A DNA stretch of 64,000 nt from JAXMCK01 sp046349395 (GCA_046349395.1 JAXMCK010000009.1:1-64000), one strand, 5' to 3'; counted from the stretch's first letter, positions 1 through 9,670 are shown. Numbers and translations: made by a program. The notes: generated by a model not told the origin, from the letters alone.

Positions 1-198
1 GGACTCGACTGGAAAGTGGCCGAGCCCGTCACAGTCGTCGATCCCAAGGGCGGCTACTTCGATGGCGCGCAGACGGTGCGGGTGCCGTTCAAGGCAGATG
101 ATGGAGCGCCTATCCCCGCCACGGTCGAATACGCCTACTGCCTCGTCGACTATCAATGCCTGTTCGGCGAGACCAAGCTCAACGTCCCGCAGGGCTGA
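1..198 (+). CDS. 3' end of a possible DsbD N-terminal-like thiol-disulfide protein (partial)
   Basis: The frame is open from the first base to a TGA at 196-198, so this is the last 65 residues of a gene that starts outside the window. Two cysteines five residues apart in YCLVDYQCLFGETK resemble the redox loop of the periplasmic N-terminal domain of DsbD, which has a C-x5-C pair followed by an ETK motif. On that basis a periplasmic thiol-disulfide exchange role is possible, but the fragment is too short to be sure and no membrane segment is visible. It converges on the PEP-carboxylase-like gene with a 9-base gap. Confidence 0.5.
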   Translation, partial: GLDWKVAEPVTVVDPKGGYFDGAQTVRVPFKADDGAPIPATVEYAYCLVDYQCLFGETKLNVPQG

Positions 199-207
199 AC
201 CCGCCGC

Positions 208-3192
208 TCAGCCCAGTGCTCCCACGTGATAGATGATGCCCGTCGAGATCCGGCGGACGAGCTCGAAATCGCGCCGGATGGGGCGGAAAATCTTCTCGTG
301 CTCGGTGACGTAGGACTGGCTGGCCTCGCCCTTGTAGGACGCCGTCTCGCCGAAATCCGTCGATGCCGTCTCGTCGTCCGTGACCGGGAAAATCTTGTCC
401 AGCATCGCCAGGGCTGGCTCGATCTCGAAGTGCAGGAGGCGTGTGATCAGCCCGTCGTGGGTCACGCCGGTTCGCTCGGCGAAGTCGGGAACCCGGACGG
501 CCATCCGCATGAGGCGCTGAATGAGCGCCAGGCGCATGCCGTGGAGCATGTGGAGATTGTCGCGTGTGGCGGTGTCCACCGTAATCGGCCGCCCGCCCGC
601 GTCACGCGCCATCCGGCGATGGTCGCGGAGCCAGCGCGCCAGATCCATGTGGTCGCGCACGAAGATGCGGTGCACGCGCGAGAGGCGGTTGTGAAGTTCC
701 AGACGCTCCAGATACTCCGCGACCTGGGTCAACTCCTCCTGCTCGGTGCCGTCCTTCGCCGCCTGGGCACGGCGTAGCCAGACGCCGGGATCGAAGAGAT
801 CGACATAGGCGCGCACGACGTCGAGGTCGGTGAACTTGAACGCGTGCTCGACCATACCCATCAGGCGCCGGAAGCGCGGGCTGGAACGGTAGAGCTCGTG
901 GAAGCTGTCGGGGTCCTTGGCCACGGCCCGGCCTACGCCGCCGATCGTGTTCGCGAGAATGCCCAGCTGTTGCAGAATGCTGTTGTGCGGGATGGCGCGG
1001 AGCTGCGAGGGATGCTCCAGCCGAGGCTGGGCCACCGCGCTGTCGGTCTGGCGCAAGAGAGCCCGGGAGCCGGTCGGGTAGAGCAGGTTCGTGCCGAAGG
1101 CACCCAGGAAGTCGGCGTAGTCCGGGTCGTCGATCAGCTCGGCGTTGAAGGCTTCGACGGCGGCGAAGAATTCGTCCACATAGTCGCGCCGCTGGTAGAA
1201 CGGATCGTCGGCCTCGCCGATCGGCTCGATGCAGTGCTCGAGGACGCGTGTGACGACGGCCAGGGCACCTTCCGGCGACAAGAAGTAGAGATAGCCGTCG
1301 CCGCCCTGGAAGCTCGTCTCCTGCCGCAGGCGGATGCCGGCGGCCGCGAACCGGCGCCGGCTCTCGGGCGTGTCGTAGTAGCGGAAGCGGTCGGCGAAGC
1401 CGCCGGGGTGGGCACCTCGGCCGATGCTCTCGCCGTGCGTGTCAAAAATGGTGAGCTCGACGTCGACGAGACCGTGGCGATGCAGCACCTCGGCGAGGCC
1501 GAGGCGGATCTTCTCGATCAGCACGCAGGCCGCGGTCTGGCCCATGTAGCGGCCGGCATCCGAGAAGCCCGTTTGGATGCAGATCCGCCCGCGGCGGCGG
1601 ACATAGTTGCGGTAGCCCTCGACCTTCAGGGCATCCTCGATGATCGAAGCACCCCGCATCAGGGCTTTCCGCGTCTCGAAGAGAGGCGAAATGTCGATCC
1701 GATCCTCAATGCCGAACAACTTGGCGAAATAGAGGGCGGTCAGAATCGTGAACGCGTTCTCGCATTCGGCGATCAGGAACCGGATCGGCTCGGAGCGGTC
1801 GAGATGCTTCAGCATCTGGACCATGGTCATGAAGACGCGCTTGGCCGTCGCCTTCTCGCCCAGGATCGAGCCGAAATTGATGGTCTCGGGATGCGCCTCG
1901 TCGATCAGGCGCGAGATCGCGTTGAGATAGGTCAGACGATGCGTCGGGTCGTCCGGCGCATGGTCCATGTCGATCGTCTTGCGGACCGCATTGTGGAGCT
2001 GGACGGCGTTGATGCGCAGATGGCTCGCCGCGGCCGCCAGTCCCTGGCTGGCCAACTCGGCCCGGAGGATGCACAGCTCGCGGGCGATGGTATCGTCCTG
2101 CGTGACGGCCAATGCCCGGTCGACCAGTTCCTGGAGCTGATGGGCGTCGGTCAGTCGTATCCCGCGCCGTGTGGCCATGTCGCGCGAGGTCTTCGCGAGG
2201 CGACGCGTCCACTCTCGATCGTGCGGCGGGGGACTGGCGAACAGCTCGAGGTCGTCCTCGCCCGACTTGATGGCGAGATCGAGCCGGGCCTCCAGCAGCT
2301 CCAAGAGCGGTGCCAACGCCTCTTCCGACTTGGCCTTGCCGAGCAGCCTGTCGACCTCGGAGCGATAGTGCCGAAGCTGGTCGAGCTGCACACGCAGGCG
2401 CTTCGAATAGGTCGTCGTCCAGAGGATGTCGGCCCGGCCGTCCGTGTCGTAGCCGACCCAGCTCGCCAGAGACAGCAGGCGCGGCGTCAGGCGGCGCCAG
2501 TCGGCCGGATAGAGCTCGCGGGCGATATCGAGGGCTGTGCCGAACATGTCGCGGACGGCGAGACGCAGATTGCGCAGAACGACCATCGACTGGTCGTGCT
2601 CGGCCGAGAGGTCGAGGACGAGCGGCGGCCGATGCAGGGCGCCCTCGACGCGGGTAAGGAGCTCGTTGCGTGCCTGCTCGTCCAGCTCCCCGTCACCCGG
2701 CTTGTGGCCCATGGCCAATGCCATGAGGTCGGCCTGCAGGTCCGTCGCGAGCGAGAAGGTCGGGTGCGCCGTGATGACGAAACCGTAGGCCACCCGCTGA
2801 ACACGTTCCTGGAACGTCGCGAACGGAACCGGGGCGTCACCGTCCATGGCGAGCTTGCGGATCAGCTCCTCGATGCGCCGCTTGTTGGCCGCAGGATCCG
2901 TCTCGCCGAGATAGGCGCGCACCATATCGGCCCGATGCCGGAAGGCCTCGAGGATGCGGCGCCGGAGAAGTTGCTCCAGTGCGGACTGGTCGAGATCCGA
3001 GCCGTCGAGCCCGCGGAGAATGTCCAACGCGAGCAGGCGGATCGGATTCACATAGGGGTCGTTGTCGCCACGGCCCCGTGCGGCTTCGAGACTACCCAGA
3101 AGACGTCCCTGCGGGCTCTTCGTTTCATTGTCAGCGGCCGGCTCTATTGGCCGATTGTCGCGACGGATTGCCCGCACTTCTTCGCCCTCCAC
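208..3192 (-). CDS. ppc: divergent phosphoenolpyruvate carboxylase family protein
   Basis: A 994-residue protein with the length and overall layout of phosphoenolpyruvate carboxylase, which adds bicarbonate to PEP to make oxaloacetate. The N-terminal motif ITAHPT (about residues 140-145) keeps the catalytic His that corresponds to H138 of E. coli. Further on the family signatures are altered: GFSDAGRYMG (about residue 541) stands where GYSDSxKDAG is usual, and FDTHGESIGRG (about 582-592) stands where FHGRGGSIGRG is usual, so by my alignment H579 and R581 are replaced while R587 is kept. The C-terminus ends HVGALG rather than the usual RNTG. The first start is GTG at 3192; a second GTG at 3177 has GGAGGG just upstream and is an equally good start. 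Catalytic activity is therefore uncertain although membership of the superfamily is clear. Confidence 0.82.
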   Translation of the reverse strand: MEGEEVRAIRRDNRPIEPAADNETKSPQGRLLGSLEAARGRGDNDPYVNPIRLLALDILRGLDGSDLDQSALEQLLRRRILEAFRHRADMVRAYLGETDPAANKRRIEELIRKLAMDGDAPVPFATFQERVQRVAYGFVITAHPTFSLATDLQADLMALAMGHKPGDGELDEQARNELLTRVEGALHRPPLVLDLSAEHDQSMVVLRNLRLAVRDMFGTALDIARELYPADWRRLTPRLLSLASWVGYDTDGRADILWTTTYSKRLRVQLDQLRHYRSEVDRLLGKAKSEEALAPLLELLEARLDLAIKSGEDDLELFASPPPHDREWTRRLAKTSRDMATRRGIRLTDAHQLQELVDRALAVTQDDTIARELCILRAELASQGLAAAASHLRINAVQLHNAVRKTIDMDHAPDDPTHRLTYLNAISRLIDEAHPETINFGSILGEKATAKRVFMTMVQMLKHLDRSEPIRFLIAECENAFTILTALYFAKLFGIEDRIDISPLFETRKALMRGASIIEDALKVEGYRNYVRRRGRICIQTGFSDAGRYMGQTAACVLIEKIRLGLAEVLHRHGLVDVELTIFDTHGESIGRGAHPGGFADRFRYYDTPESRRRFAAAGIRLRQETSFQGGDGYLYFLSPEGALAVVTRVLEHCIEPIGEADDPFYQRRDYVDEFFAAVEAFNAELIDDPDYADFLGAFGTNLLYPTGSRALLRQTDSAVAQPRLEHPSQLRAIPHNSILQQLGILANTIGGVGRAVAKDPDSFHELYRSSPRFRRLMGMVEHAFKFTDLDVVRAYVDLFDPGVWLRRAQAAKDGTEQEELTQVAEYLERLELHNRLSRVHRIFVRDHMDLARWLRDHRRMARDAGGRPITVDTATRDNLHMLHGMRLALIQRLMRMAVRVPDFAERTGVTHDGLITRLLHFEIEPALAMLDKIFPVTDDETASTDFGETASYKGEASQSYVTEHEKIFRPIRRDFELVRRISTGIIYHVGALG

Positions 3193-3360
3193 GGTTCGTT
3201 GGCATCAAAAGCGCATGCGCTGCTGCAACGCAACACAGGACATGAACGTAGAGGTCCATGGGTCGCGCTTGACCGGCTCTGGGCACGAACTACGGTGGCG
3301 GCGCTTCCGGGGCGGAGCCTGTCGAACGCCGCCCACGCGATGTTCGAAAATGGGTGACGG

Positions 3361-4050
3361 ATGACGATGATCGGCAGGCGGCAGCTCGGGGCCTGGGGCT
3401 CGGCGGCCGTTGTGACGCTTCTTTCGGGCGCTGCTCTTGCCGAGACGCGCGAGCAGCTCCTCGTCGACAAGGCCCGGATCGTGGTGGACGAGTTCCTGTC
3501 CTCGCCCATTCTCAGCAACATCCGCGTCTACATGCAGAACGCCTACGGGGCACTCATCGTGCCGGGGCTGCTTCGCGGCGGCTTCCTCATCGGCGTGGAG
3601 CACGGCACGGGCGTCATGGTGGCCCGCGACCCGCAGAGCGGTGCGTGGAGCGATCCCGCGTTTTTCGACCTGTGGGGCGGCAGCTTCGGCCTGCAATTGG
3701 GCGGCCAATCGTCCGACGTGATTCTCACTTTCATGAACCAGGGTGCGATCGACAAGCTGCTCTCGGCGAAGTTCAAGCTGGGAGCGGACGCCAGCGCGGC
3801 GGTGGGCACGCTAGGTGCCGGTGTCGGCGGCGGCACGACGGCCCAGTTCGGCGAGGACGTCTACGTTTTCGCCCAGAACGTCGGCCTCTATGGCGGGTTG
3901 GCCCTGGACGGTTCGGCCGTGCTGCCCCTGCCGGACTGGAACAAGGCCTTCTACGGTCAGGACCTGACGCCGGCCCAGATCCTCCAGCAGCGCGTGGTCA
4001 TCGACACGCCCGGTGCAATGGCCTTGCGGCAAGCCCTGTCGAAGTTCTGA
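3361..4050 (+). CDS. SYLF/Ysc84-domain lipid-binding exported protein
   Basis: The 229-residue product starts with a basic stretch (GRRQLGAW) and a hydrophobic signal peptide ending near ALAE, so it should be exported. The rest matches the SYLF (Ysc84) domain: glycine-rich segments such as GLLRGGFLIGVEHGTGVM and a core following SDVILTFMNQGAIDKLL. The family binds phosphoinositides in eukaryotes; the bacterial proteins are periplasmic or outer-membrane associated and their function is not established. ATG at 3361 is followed by a second ATG at 3367. The gene ends directly against the convergent hypothetical gene with no spacer base. Confidence 0.85.
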   Translation: MTMIGRRQLGAWGSAAVVTLLSGAALAETREQLLVDKARIVVDEFLSSPILSNIRVYMQNAYGALIVPGLLRGGFLIGVEHGTGVMVARDPQSGAWSDPAFFDLWGGSFGLQLGGQSSDVILTFMNQGAIDKLLSAKFKLGADASAAVGTLGAGVGGGTTAQFGEDVYVFAQNVGLYGGLALDGSAVLPLPDWNKAFYGQDLTPAQILQQRVVIDTPGAMALRQALSKF

Positions 4051-4506
4051 TCAGCTCCGAGGGCGGCGGCCGAACAGGGCCGACACACCCTTTCTCGGAG
4101 TCGCTGGTTCGTCCGCGGCGACCTGCCGGTCGATGTACTTCTCGAGCGCGCGGCGAATTTTTTCCGGGTCGTCGACACCCGCCTGCCGCGCCTGCATCTC
4201 GACGAGAAGGTCAAGAGTCTCTGCGCCGCCCCAGGGCTCGACCGGGCGTCGCAGACGGGAGCCGATGGCTGCCGCCACCAGATTGTCGACGAACTGCTGG
4301 CCCATGGACTCGGGCGCTCCTGCGGCGTCCAGCAGGCTGGCGATGGCTCGCAAGATGCGCGCGCTGTCCCGTGCTCCCTCGACGGTGCTGAGGCCGGGTA
4401 GCCGTGTGAGGCTCAGGACCACGCGCTCGTTGGGCCCCAGGGAGCCGCGCAGACGCTTCGACAGTTCGGCCCGAAATGCCGCCTGAACCTCCTCCTGATC
4501 GCTCAC
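4051..4506 (-). CDS. conserved hypothetical protein, soluble, 151 aa
   Basis: I do not recognise a family. The protein has no signal peptide or membrane segment and is rich in Arg, Leu and Glu, which suggests an all-helical cytoplasmic protein. It ends in a basic tail (GRRPRS). It lies 42 bases downstream of soxG on the same strand and could be the last cistron of the sarcosine oxidase operon, but nothing in the sequence links it to that pathway. Codon use looks like that of its neighbours, supporting a real gene. Confidence 0.6.
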   Translation of the reverse strand: MSDQEEVQAAFRAELSKRLRGSLGPNERVVLSLTRLPGLSTVEGARDSARILRAIASLLDAAGAPESMGQQFVDNLVAAAIGSRLRRPVEPWGGAETLDLLVEMQARQAGVDDPEKIRRALEKYIDRQVAADEPATPRKGVSALFGRRPRS

Positions 4507-4548
4507 TGCTGCTCCAGCGGGATCGGGCGAGCCACGATGCGGGAGGCT

Positions 4549-5127
4549 CTACCCGTCGTTTCTGGTCACGACACCGAATTCGAGGGCCGCATTGGTCAGG
4601 AAGCGGCCGGTATAGGGGGCGAAAGAGCGACCGACCAGGAGGGTGAAGGTGTCATCGCCCGTCGACCAGAGGATCACGTCGACCTTGCCGAGAAGGGTCC
4701 GTACCACAGTGCCGGGCTTGAACGCGCGCGGATGAAGATCGATCGGACATCCCGCGGCGAGAACATCGCGCACGCGAGGACCCGACACGACGAATCCGGC
4801 GAAGCGCTCGGTGACGTCGACGATCGCATGGAATGTGCCGGCCAGCGCGTGGCGCAGCGCATCGCCCAATGCGTCGGTCTCATCGGGCGAGCACAGCAGC
4901 AGCCCCTCGTCCGGGCCGAGCCAAAGAGCCGTGCGACCTTCGCTGGCGACGCTCGTCAGCGGCACGGTCGGAAGGGGATGGCCGATCACGCCACCGGCGG
5001 CAGCCACAACATCGTTGCCGCCACGCAGCAGGAGCTTGCCTCGACGCGGGAGTGCGTCGAGAGCAACGGGGTCCGGGCCGGGAACGCCCAATCCGAGGCC
5101 ATTAGGCACCGGTGCGCGCTCAACCAT
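4549..5127 (-). CDS. soxG: sarcosine oxidase gamma subunit
   Basis: The last gene of the soxBDAG operon. The 192-residue protein (starting MVERAPVPN) matches the gamma subunit, with the typical segments LWLGPDEGLLL and DVTERFAGFVVSGP; the family shares a fold with the aminomethyltransferase domain. It belongs to the cytoplasmic heterotetramer that oxidises sarcosine to glycine, passing the methyl group to tetrahydrofolate and making H2O2. The open frame extends to 5172, but the ATG at 5127 is preferred because it overlaps the end of soxA by eight bases and gives the usual length. Confidence 0.93.
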   Translation of the reverse strand: MVERAPVPNGLGLGVPGPDPVALDALPRRGKLLLRGGNDVVAAAGGVIGHPLPTVPLTSVASEGRTALWLGPDEGLLLCSPDETDALGDALRHALAGTFHAIVDVTERFAGFVVSGPRVRDVLAAGCPIDLHPRAFKPGTVVRTLLGKVDVILWSTGDDTFTLLVGRSFAPYTGRFLTNAALEFGVVTRNDG

Positions 5128-8100
5128 TGAGGCGCGCTCCCTCGGGGTCGATGAACACCGGCGCAACGACACGCGCGGCGATGCGGCCTTGCGGTGTCGG
5201 GACGTAGACCGTCTCGCCCGTTCGGGCCTGGCCCCCTTTCACGAGGGCGAGGGCAATCGACCTGTCGAGCGCCGGACTGAAATAGCTCGACGTCACATGG
5301 CCCAGCATGGGGATCGGCGGGGTGCCTCCGGGCCGTTCCACGATCTGTGCTCCCTCATCGAGCACAGTCTTCGGCGACTCCGTCAGCAACCCGACGAGTT
5401 GCTTGCGGTCGGATCGCTGCATGTCGGCCCGCGCCAGACCGCGCTTGCCGATGAAATCGGGCTTCTGCTTCGACACGATCCACTGCATGCCGAGATCGAA
5501 CGGCGTCACCGTGCCGTCCGTCTCCTGACCGACGATGATGTAGCCCTTCTCGGCGCGCATGACGTGCATCGCTTCGGTCCCGTAGGCGACCACGCCGTGC
5601 TTTTGTCCGGCGTCCCACAAGGCCTTCCACACCGGCGGACCGTAGCTCGCCGGCACGTTGACCTCGTAGCCCATCTCGCCCGTGAAGCTGATGCGGAAGA
5701 TCCGGGCGGGCACGCCCGCGACGACGGCCTCTCGCATGGCGAGATGCGGAAAGGGGTCGGGACCGAGATCGACACCGGTGGTGACGTCGGCGAGAAGGGC
5801 GCGCGACACAGGACCCTGCAGCGCGATGACAGCCCACTGCTCGGTCACCGACGTGCAATAGACCTGCAGGTCCGGCCACTCGGTCTGCAGCCACTCTTCG
5901 AGCCAGGCGAGCACACGGGCGGCGCCGCCCGTCGTCGTCGTCATGTGGAACCGGTCGGGGGCCAAGCGCGTGGTGACCCCGTCATCGAAGATCATCCCGT
6001 CGTCGCGCAGCATGAGGCCGTAACGGCAGCGGCCGACCTCCAGCTTCGTCCAGGCGTTGCTGTAAACGCGATTGAGAAGCTCGGCCGCGTCCGGCCCCTG
6101 GAGGTCGATCTTGCCCAGCGTCGAGGCGTCGAACATGCCGACGGCGGCCCGCGTCTGCCGGCACTCGCGGCTGACGGCGGCGTGCATGTCTTCGCCGGCA
6201 TGCGGGTAGTACCGGGCACGCTTCCACTGCCCGACATCCTCGAACACGGCCCCTTCCGCCACGTGCCAGTCGTGCATCGGCGTGACGCGGACGGGATCGA
6301 AGAGGTCGCCGCGATTGGCGCCGGCAAAGGCGCCGAAAGTCGTCGGCGTATAGGGCGGACGGAAGGTTGTGACGCCCAGCGAAGGAATGTTCGTGCCGAG
6401 TTGGGCGGCGACGATGCCGAGGGCGTTGACGTTCGACGTCTTGCCCTGGTCGGTGGCCATGCCGGTGGTCGTGTAGCGCTTCACATGCTCGACACTGGTG
6501 AAGCCTTCGCGGACGGCGAGCCCGAGATCCTTGGCCGTGACGTCGTTCTGCTGATCGACGAACGCCTTCTGCCTGGAAGGCGAGCCGACGCCCGGTACCC
6601 GCCAGACAGCACGGAGCGGCTCCAACGCGGGTTCCTGCGTGGAGGGCACATCGATCGAAGGTGCAGCGAACCCTGCATCTACAGCCGCCCGACGTCCGGC
6701 CTCGGCGCCGGAGTTCAGTGCACCCGCCAAGGTCAGATCGCCCGAACAGGCCCCGACCGATGTTTGGTTCTGGACAGCGGGTCCGGGAACAAACGCGGCC
6801 AGATCGGCGTCGTAGCGCACCTTTCCCCGCGACTGCGAATAGAGGTGGACCGTCGGGTTCCAGCCACCCGAAACGAGCAGCGTATCGCAGCGGATCGCGC
6901 GAGGCAGGCGGCCGTCGAGCCGTCTGTCGCTCTCCAGCCGCCCGACGTGAATACGGTTCACCCGTGAGCGACCGTCGGTCCCGACCACGGCGGAGCCGGC
7001 CAGAACCGGAAGGCCTGCCGCGCGTGCCTCGGTCGGCAAGGTTCCTTGTGGGTCGGGGCGCAGGTCCACGACAGCCTCGATGGCAGCACCCGCGGCGTGC
7101 AGATCGAGGGCCGTCGCATAGGCGCTGTCGTTGTTGGTGACGACCACCACTTTCGACCCTGGCAGCACGCCGTAGCGATTGACGTAGGCGCGCCCCGCAC
7201 TCGCCAGCATGACGCCGGGCCGGTCGTTGTCGGCGAAGACGAGCGGCCGCTCGATGGCGCCGGTCGCCAGCACGACCTCCCGGGCTCGAACTCGCCACAT
7301 GCGCTCGCGCGGCCGATTGCCCGAAGGTGCTGGAAGGTTGTCGGCCACGCGCTCGACGAGGCCCAGATAGTTGTGATCGCCGTAGGCGAAGCACGTCGTC
7401 CGCGTCAGGACCTGGACATCGGGGAGATCTGCCAGTTCTGCGGTGATGGCGGCCAGCCACTGCCCCGTGTCGCCGCCGACTGTGCCGAGACGCCCGCTCT
7501 CCGCGATCAGTGAGCCGCCCAACTCGACGTCACGCTCGCACAGGATGACGCGCGCACCGGCGCGGCCTGCTGCCAGTGCGGCCATGAGACCGGACGGTCC
7601 AGCGCCGACCACGAGGACGTCGCAATGGGTGTGGCGGTGCAGGTAGCGGTCCGGGTCTGGGGCGACCGGCGCCTTCCCGAGGCCGGCGGCGGCACGGATC
7701 TTCGGCTCGTAGACCGATTTCCACCAGGAAGCCGGCCACATGAAGGTCTTGTAGTAGAACCCCGCCGTGAGCAGCAGCGAGAAGAGGTCGTTCACCGCGC
7801 CGACGTCGAAAGCGAGCGACGGCCAACGGTTCTGGCTCTGCGCGGTCAGGCCGGCGTACAGCTCGACATCCGTCGCTCGGAGGTTGGGGTCGCTTCGGCC
7901 GCCCGGACGCTGCAGCTGGACGAGAGCGTTCGGCTCCTCGGCACCCGCCGTCGATATCCCGCGGGGCCGGTGATATTTGAAGCTGCGGCCGACGAAATGG
8001 ACGCCGTTGGCCAGAAGTGCGGAGGCGAGCGTGTCCCCCGCACAGCCTTCGAGCGTGCGGCCATCGAAGCTGAAGCGGAGGGGGCGGGAGCGGTCGATCC

Positions 8101-8134
8101 GGCCGCCGGATGCCAGACGGAAGGGCTGCTGCAT
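5120..8134 (-). CDS. soxA: sarcosine oxidase alpha subunit
   Basis: A 1004-residue alpha subunit of tetrameric sarcosine oxidase. An N-terminal small domain carries RFSFDGRTLEG and GDTLASALLANG; a dinucleotide-binding fold follows at VVGAGPSGLMAAL; the C-terminal third is an aminomethyltransferase-like domain that binds tetrahydrofolate (motifs ELLNRVYSNAW and RISFTGEMGYEVNVP). It binds NAD and folate and works with SoxB, which carries the flavins. The open frame runs on to 8398, but ATG 8134 overlaps the soxD stop by one base (TGATG), which is how these genes are usually coupled, and gives the normal length. Confidence 0.96.
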   Translation of the reverse strand: MQQPFRLASGGRIDRSRPLRFSFDGRTLEGCAGDTLASALLANGVHFVGRSFKYHRPRGISTAGAEEPNALVQLQRPGGRSDPNLRATDVELYAGLTAQSQNRWPSLAFDVGAVNDLFSLLLTAGFYYKTFMWPASWWKSVYEPKIRAAAGLGKAPVAPDPDRYLHRHTHCDVLVVGAGPSGLMAALAAGRAGARVILCERDVELGGSLIAESGRLGTVGGDTGQWLAAITAELADLPDVQVLTRTTCFAYGDHNYLGLVERVADNLPAPSGNRPRERMWRVRAREVVLATGAIERPLVFADNDRPGVMLASAGRAYVNRYGVLPGSKVVVVTNNDSAYATALDLHAAGAAIEAVVDLRPDPQGTLPTEARAAGLPVLAGSAVVGTDGRSRVNRIHVGRLESDRRLDGRLPRAIRCDTLLVSGGWNPTVHLYSQSRGKVRYDADLAAFVPGPAVQNQTSVGACSGDLTLAGALNSGAEAGRRAAVDAGFAAPSIDVPSTQEPALEPLRAVWRVPGVGSPSRQKAFVDQQNDVTAKDLGLAVREGFTSVEHVKRYTTTGMATDQGKTSNVNALGIVAAQLGTNIPSLGVTTFRPPYTPTTFGAFAGANRGDLFDPVRVTPMHDWHVAEGAVFEDVGQWKRARYYPHAGEDMHAAVSRECRQTRAAVGMFDASTLGKIDLQGPDAAELLNRVYSNAWTKLEVGRCRYGLMLRDDGMIFDDGVTTRLAPDRFHMTTTTGGAARVLAWLEEWLQTEWPDLQVYCTSVTEQWAVIALQGPVSRALLADVTTGVDLGPDPFPHLAMREAVVAGVPARIFRISFTGEMGYEVNVPASYGPPVWKALWDAGQKHGVVAYGTEAMHVMRAEKGYIIVGQETDGTVTPFDLGMQWIVSKQKPDFIGKRGLARADMQRSDRKQLVGLLTESPKTVLDEGAQIVERPGGTPPIPMLGHVTSSYFSPALDRSIALALVKGGQARTGETVYVPTPQGRIAARVVAPVFIDPEGARLNG

Positions 8135-8412
8135 CAGAGCAAGTCCTTCGGCGGTTCGGCGCCCATCGGGTACACGGCAACGAACTGGTCGCTCACGGTA
8201 TCGCGGACGGCGTTGAACCAGCGGCCACAGCCATGCGAGTGCACCCAGCGCTCGCGGTGGCGACCCTTGGGATTGGCGCGGGCGAACAGATAGTCGCCCC
8301 ACTCGGCGTCGGTCGCTGTGGCCCCGTCGGGCCGCTTGATGTGCGCCTCGCCGCCACAGCGGAACTCGATCTCGGCGCGGGGGCCGCAGAAGGGACACTC
8401 GATCAAAAGCAT
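8134..8412 (-). CDS. soxD: sarcosine oxidase delta subunit
   Basis: A 92-residue zinc-binding delta subunit. The family motif CPFCGPR near the N-terminus and the later Cys/His residues (HSHGCGRWFN) form the metal site. It is a structural part of the SoxBDAG heterotetramer. It lies 10 bases downstream of soxB and its stop overlaps the soxA start by one base. Confidence 0.95.
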   Translation of the reverse strand: MLLIECPFCGPRAEIEFRCGGEAHIKRPDGATATDAEWGDYLFARANPKGRHRERWVHSHGCGRWFNAVRDTVSDQFVAVYPMGAEPPKDLL

Positions 8413-8422
8413 CGGCCGAACC

Positions 8423-9670
8423 TCAGTGAGCCACGGCGGCGGCGGCGGCCTCGTCGATCAGACGGCCGGAGTGGAAGCGGTCGATCGTGAAGGGTGCCGC
8501 GATCGGGTGCGGCTCGTCGCGAGCAACTGTATGGGCGAAGACGTTGCCCGAGCCCGGCGTCGCCTTGAAGCCGCCGGTACCCCAGCCGCAGTTCACATAG
8601 AGACCCTGCACGGATGTCTTGGAGAGGATCGGCGAGCGGTCGGCCGTGATGTCGACGATGCCGCCCCACTGGCGCAGCATGCGCATCCGCGAGAACTGCG
8701 GGAAAAGCTCGCAGATGGCTTCGAGCGTGTGCTCCAGAATCTGGAAGCTGCCGCGCTGGCTGTAGGAGTTGTACTGGTCCGAGCCGGCGCCGATCACCAA
8801 CTCGCCCTTGTCGGACTGGCTGATGTAGGCGTGGATGGTGTTCGACATCACCACGCAGGGAAAGCACGGCTTCACGGGCTCGGAGACGAGTGCCTGCAGC
8901 ACCGTGCTCTCGAGCGGCATCCGGATCCCTGCCGTCTCCATCACCACGCTGGTATGGCCGGCGGCGACGACGGCCACCTTTGCCGCCTTGATGAAACCCT
9001 TCGCGGTCTCGACACCAACGACGCGGTCACCGTCGCGCCGGATCGACGTCACTTCGCAGTTCTGGACGATGTCCACACCCAGCGCATCGGCGGCACGGGC
9101 GAAGCCCCAGGCGACCGCATCGTGCCGGGCGGTGCCGCCGCGTCGCTGCAATGCGGCCCCCAGCACCGGATAGCGAAGGCCGTCTAGCCGGAGCGGCGGA
9201 CAGAACTCCTTGGCCTGCTCGGGTGTTAGCCACTCGTTGTCCACGCCGTTCAGCCGGTTGGCATAGATGTGCCGCTGCGCGACCTGCACGTCGTGGACCG
9301 TGTGGGCCAGCATCATCACGCCGCGCGGGCTGAACATGACGTTGTAGTTCAGATCTTGGGCGAGGCCTTCCCACAGCTTCAGCGCGTGGTCGTAGAGGGC
9401 CGCACTCTCGTCGTAGAGATAGTTGGAGCGGCAGATCGTGGTATTGCGGCCGGTGTTGCCGCCGCCGAGCCAGCCGCGCTCGATCACGGCGACGTTCGTG
9501 ATGCCGTGCTCCTTGGCGAGATAGTAGGCGGTCGCGAGTCCGTGCCCTCCTGCGCCGACCACGACGACGTCGTAGGCCGGCTTCGGCTCGGGGCTGCGCC
9601 ATTGCCGCTGCCATCCCGCATGACCGCTCAGTGCGTTGCGGGCGAGGGAGAAGATCGAGAAGCGCTGCAT
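8423..9670 (-). CDS. soxB: sarcosine oxidase beta subunit
   Basis: First gene of the operon; 415 residues from ATG 9670 (MQRFSIFS). The FAD-binding motif VVVVGAGGHGLATAYYLAKE is near the N-terminus, and RHDAVAW contains the histidine to which FMN is covalently attached in characterised beta subunits. The protein is a DAO-family oxidase and holds the sarcosine site. The open frame extends to 9709 but the shorter start matches family length. It is transcribed away from the AraC-type regulator, a common arrangement for betaine, dimethylglycine and sarcosine catabolism. Confidence 0.95.
   Translation of the reverse strand: MQRFSIFSLARNALSGHAGWQRQWRSPEPKPAYDVVVVGAGGHGLATAYYLAKEHGITNVAVIERGWLGGGNTGRNTTICRSNYLYDESAALYDHALKLWEGLAQDLNYNVMFSPRGVMMLAHTVHDVQVAQRHIYANRLNGVDNEWLTPEQAKEFCPPLRLDGLRYPVLGAALQRRGGTARHDAVAWGFARAADALGVDIVQNCEVTSIRRDGDRVVGVETAKGFIKAAKVAVVAAGHTSVVMETAGIRMPLESTVLQALVSEPVKPCFPCVVMSNTIHAYISQSDKGELVIGAGSDQYNSYSQRGSFQILEHTLEAICELFPQFSRMRMLRQWGGIVDITADRSPILSKTSVQGLYVNCGWGTGGFKATPGSGNVFAHTVARDEPHPIAAPFTIDRFHSGRLIDEAAAAAVAH

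Noticed and set aside
844..3357. 837-residue open frame on the plus strand
   Set aside because: It is antisense to the PEP-carboxylase-like gene, shows no domain, and is rich in Arg, Glu and Ala as expected from a GC-rich mirror frame.
4811..6967. 718-residue plus-strand open frame
   Set aside because: It lies opposite soxG and soxA, which match well-known subunits; composition is that of a shadow frame.
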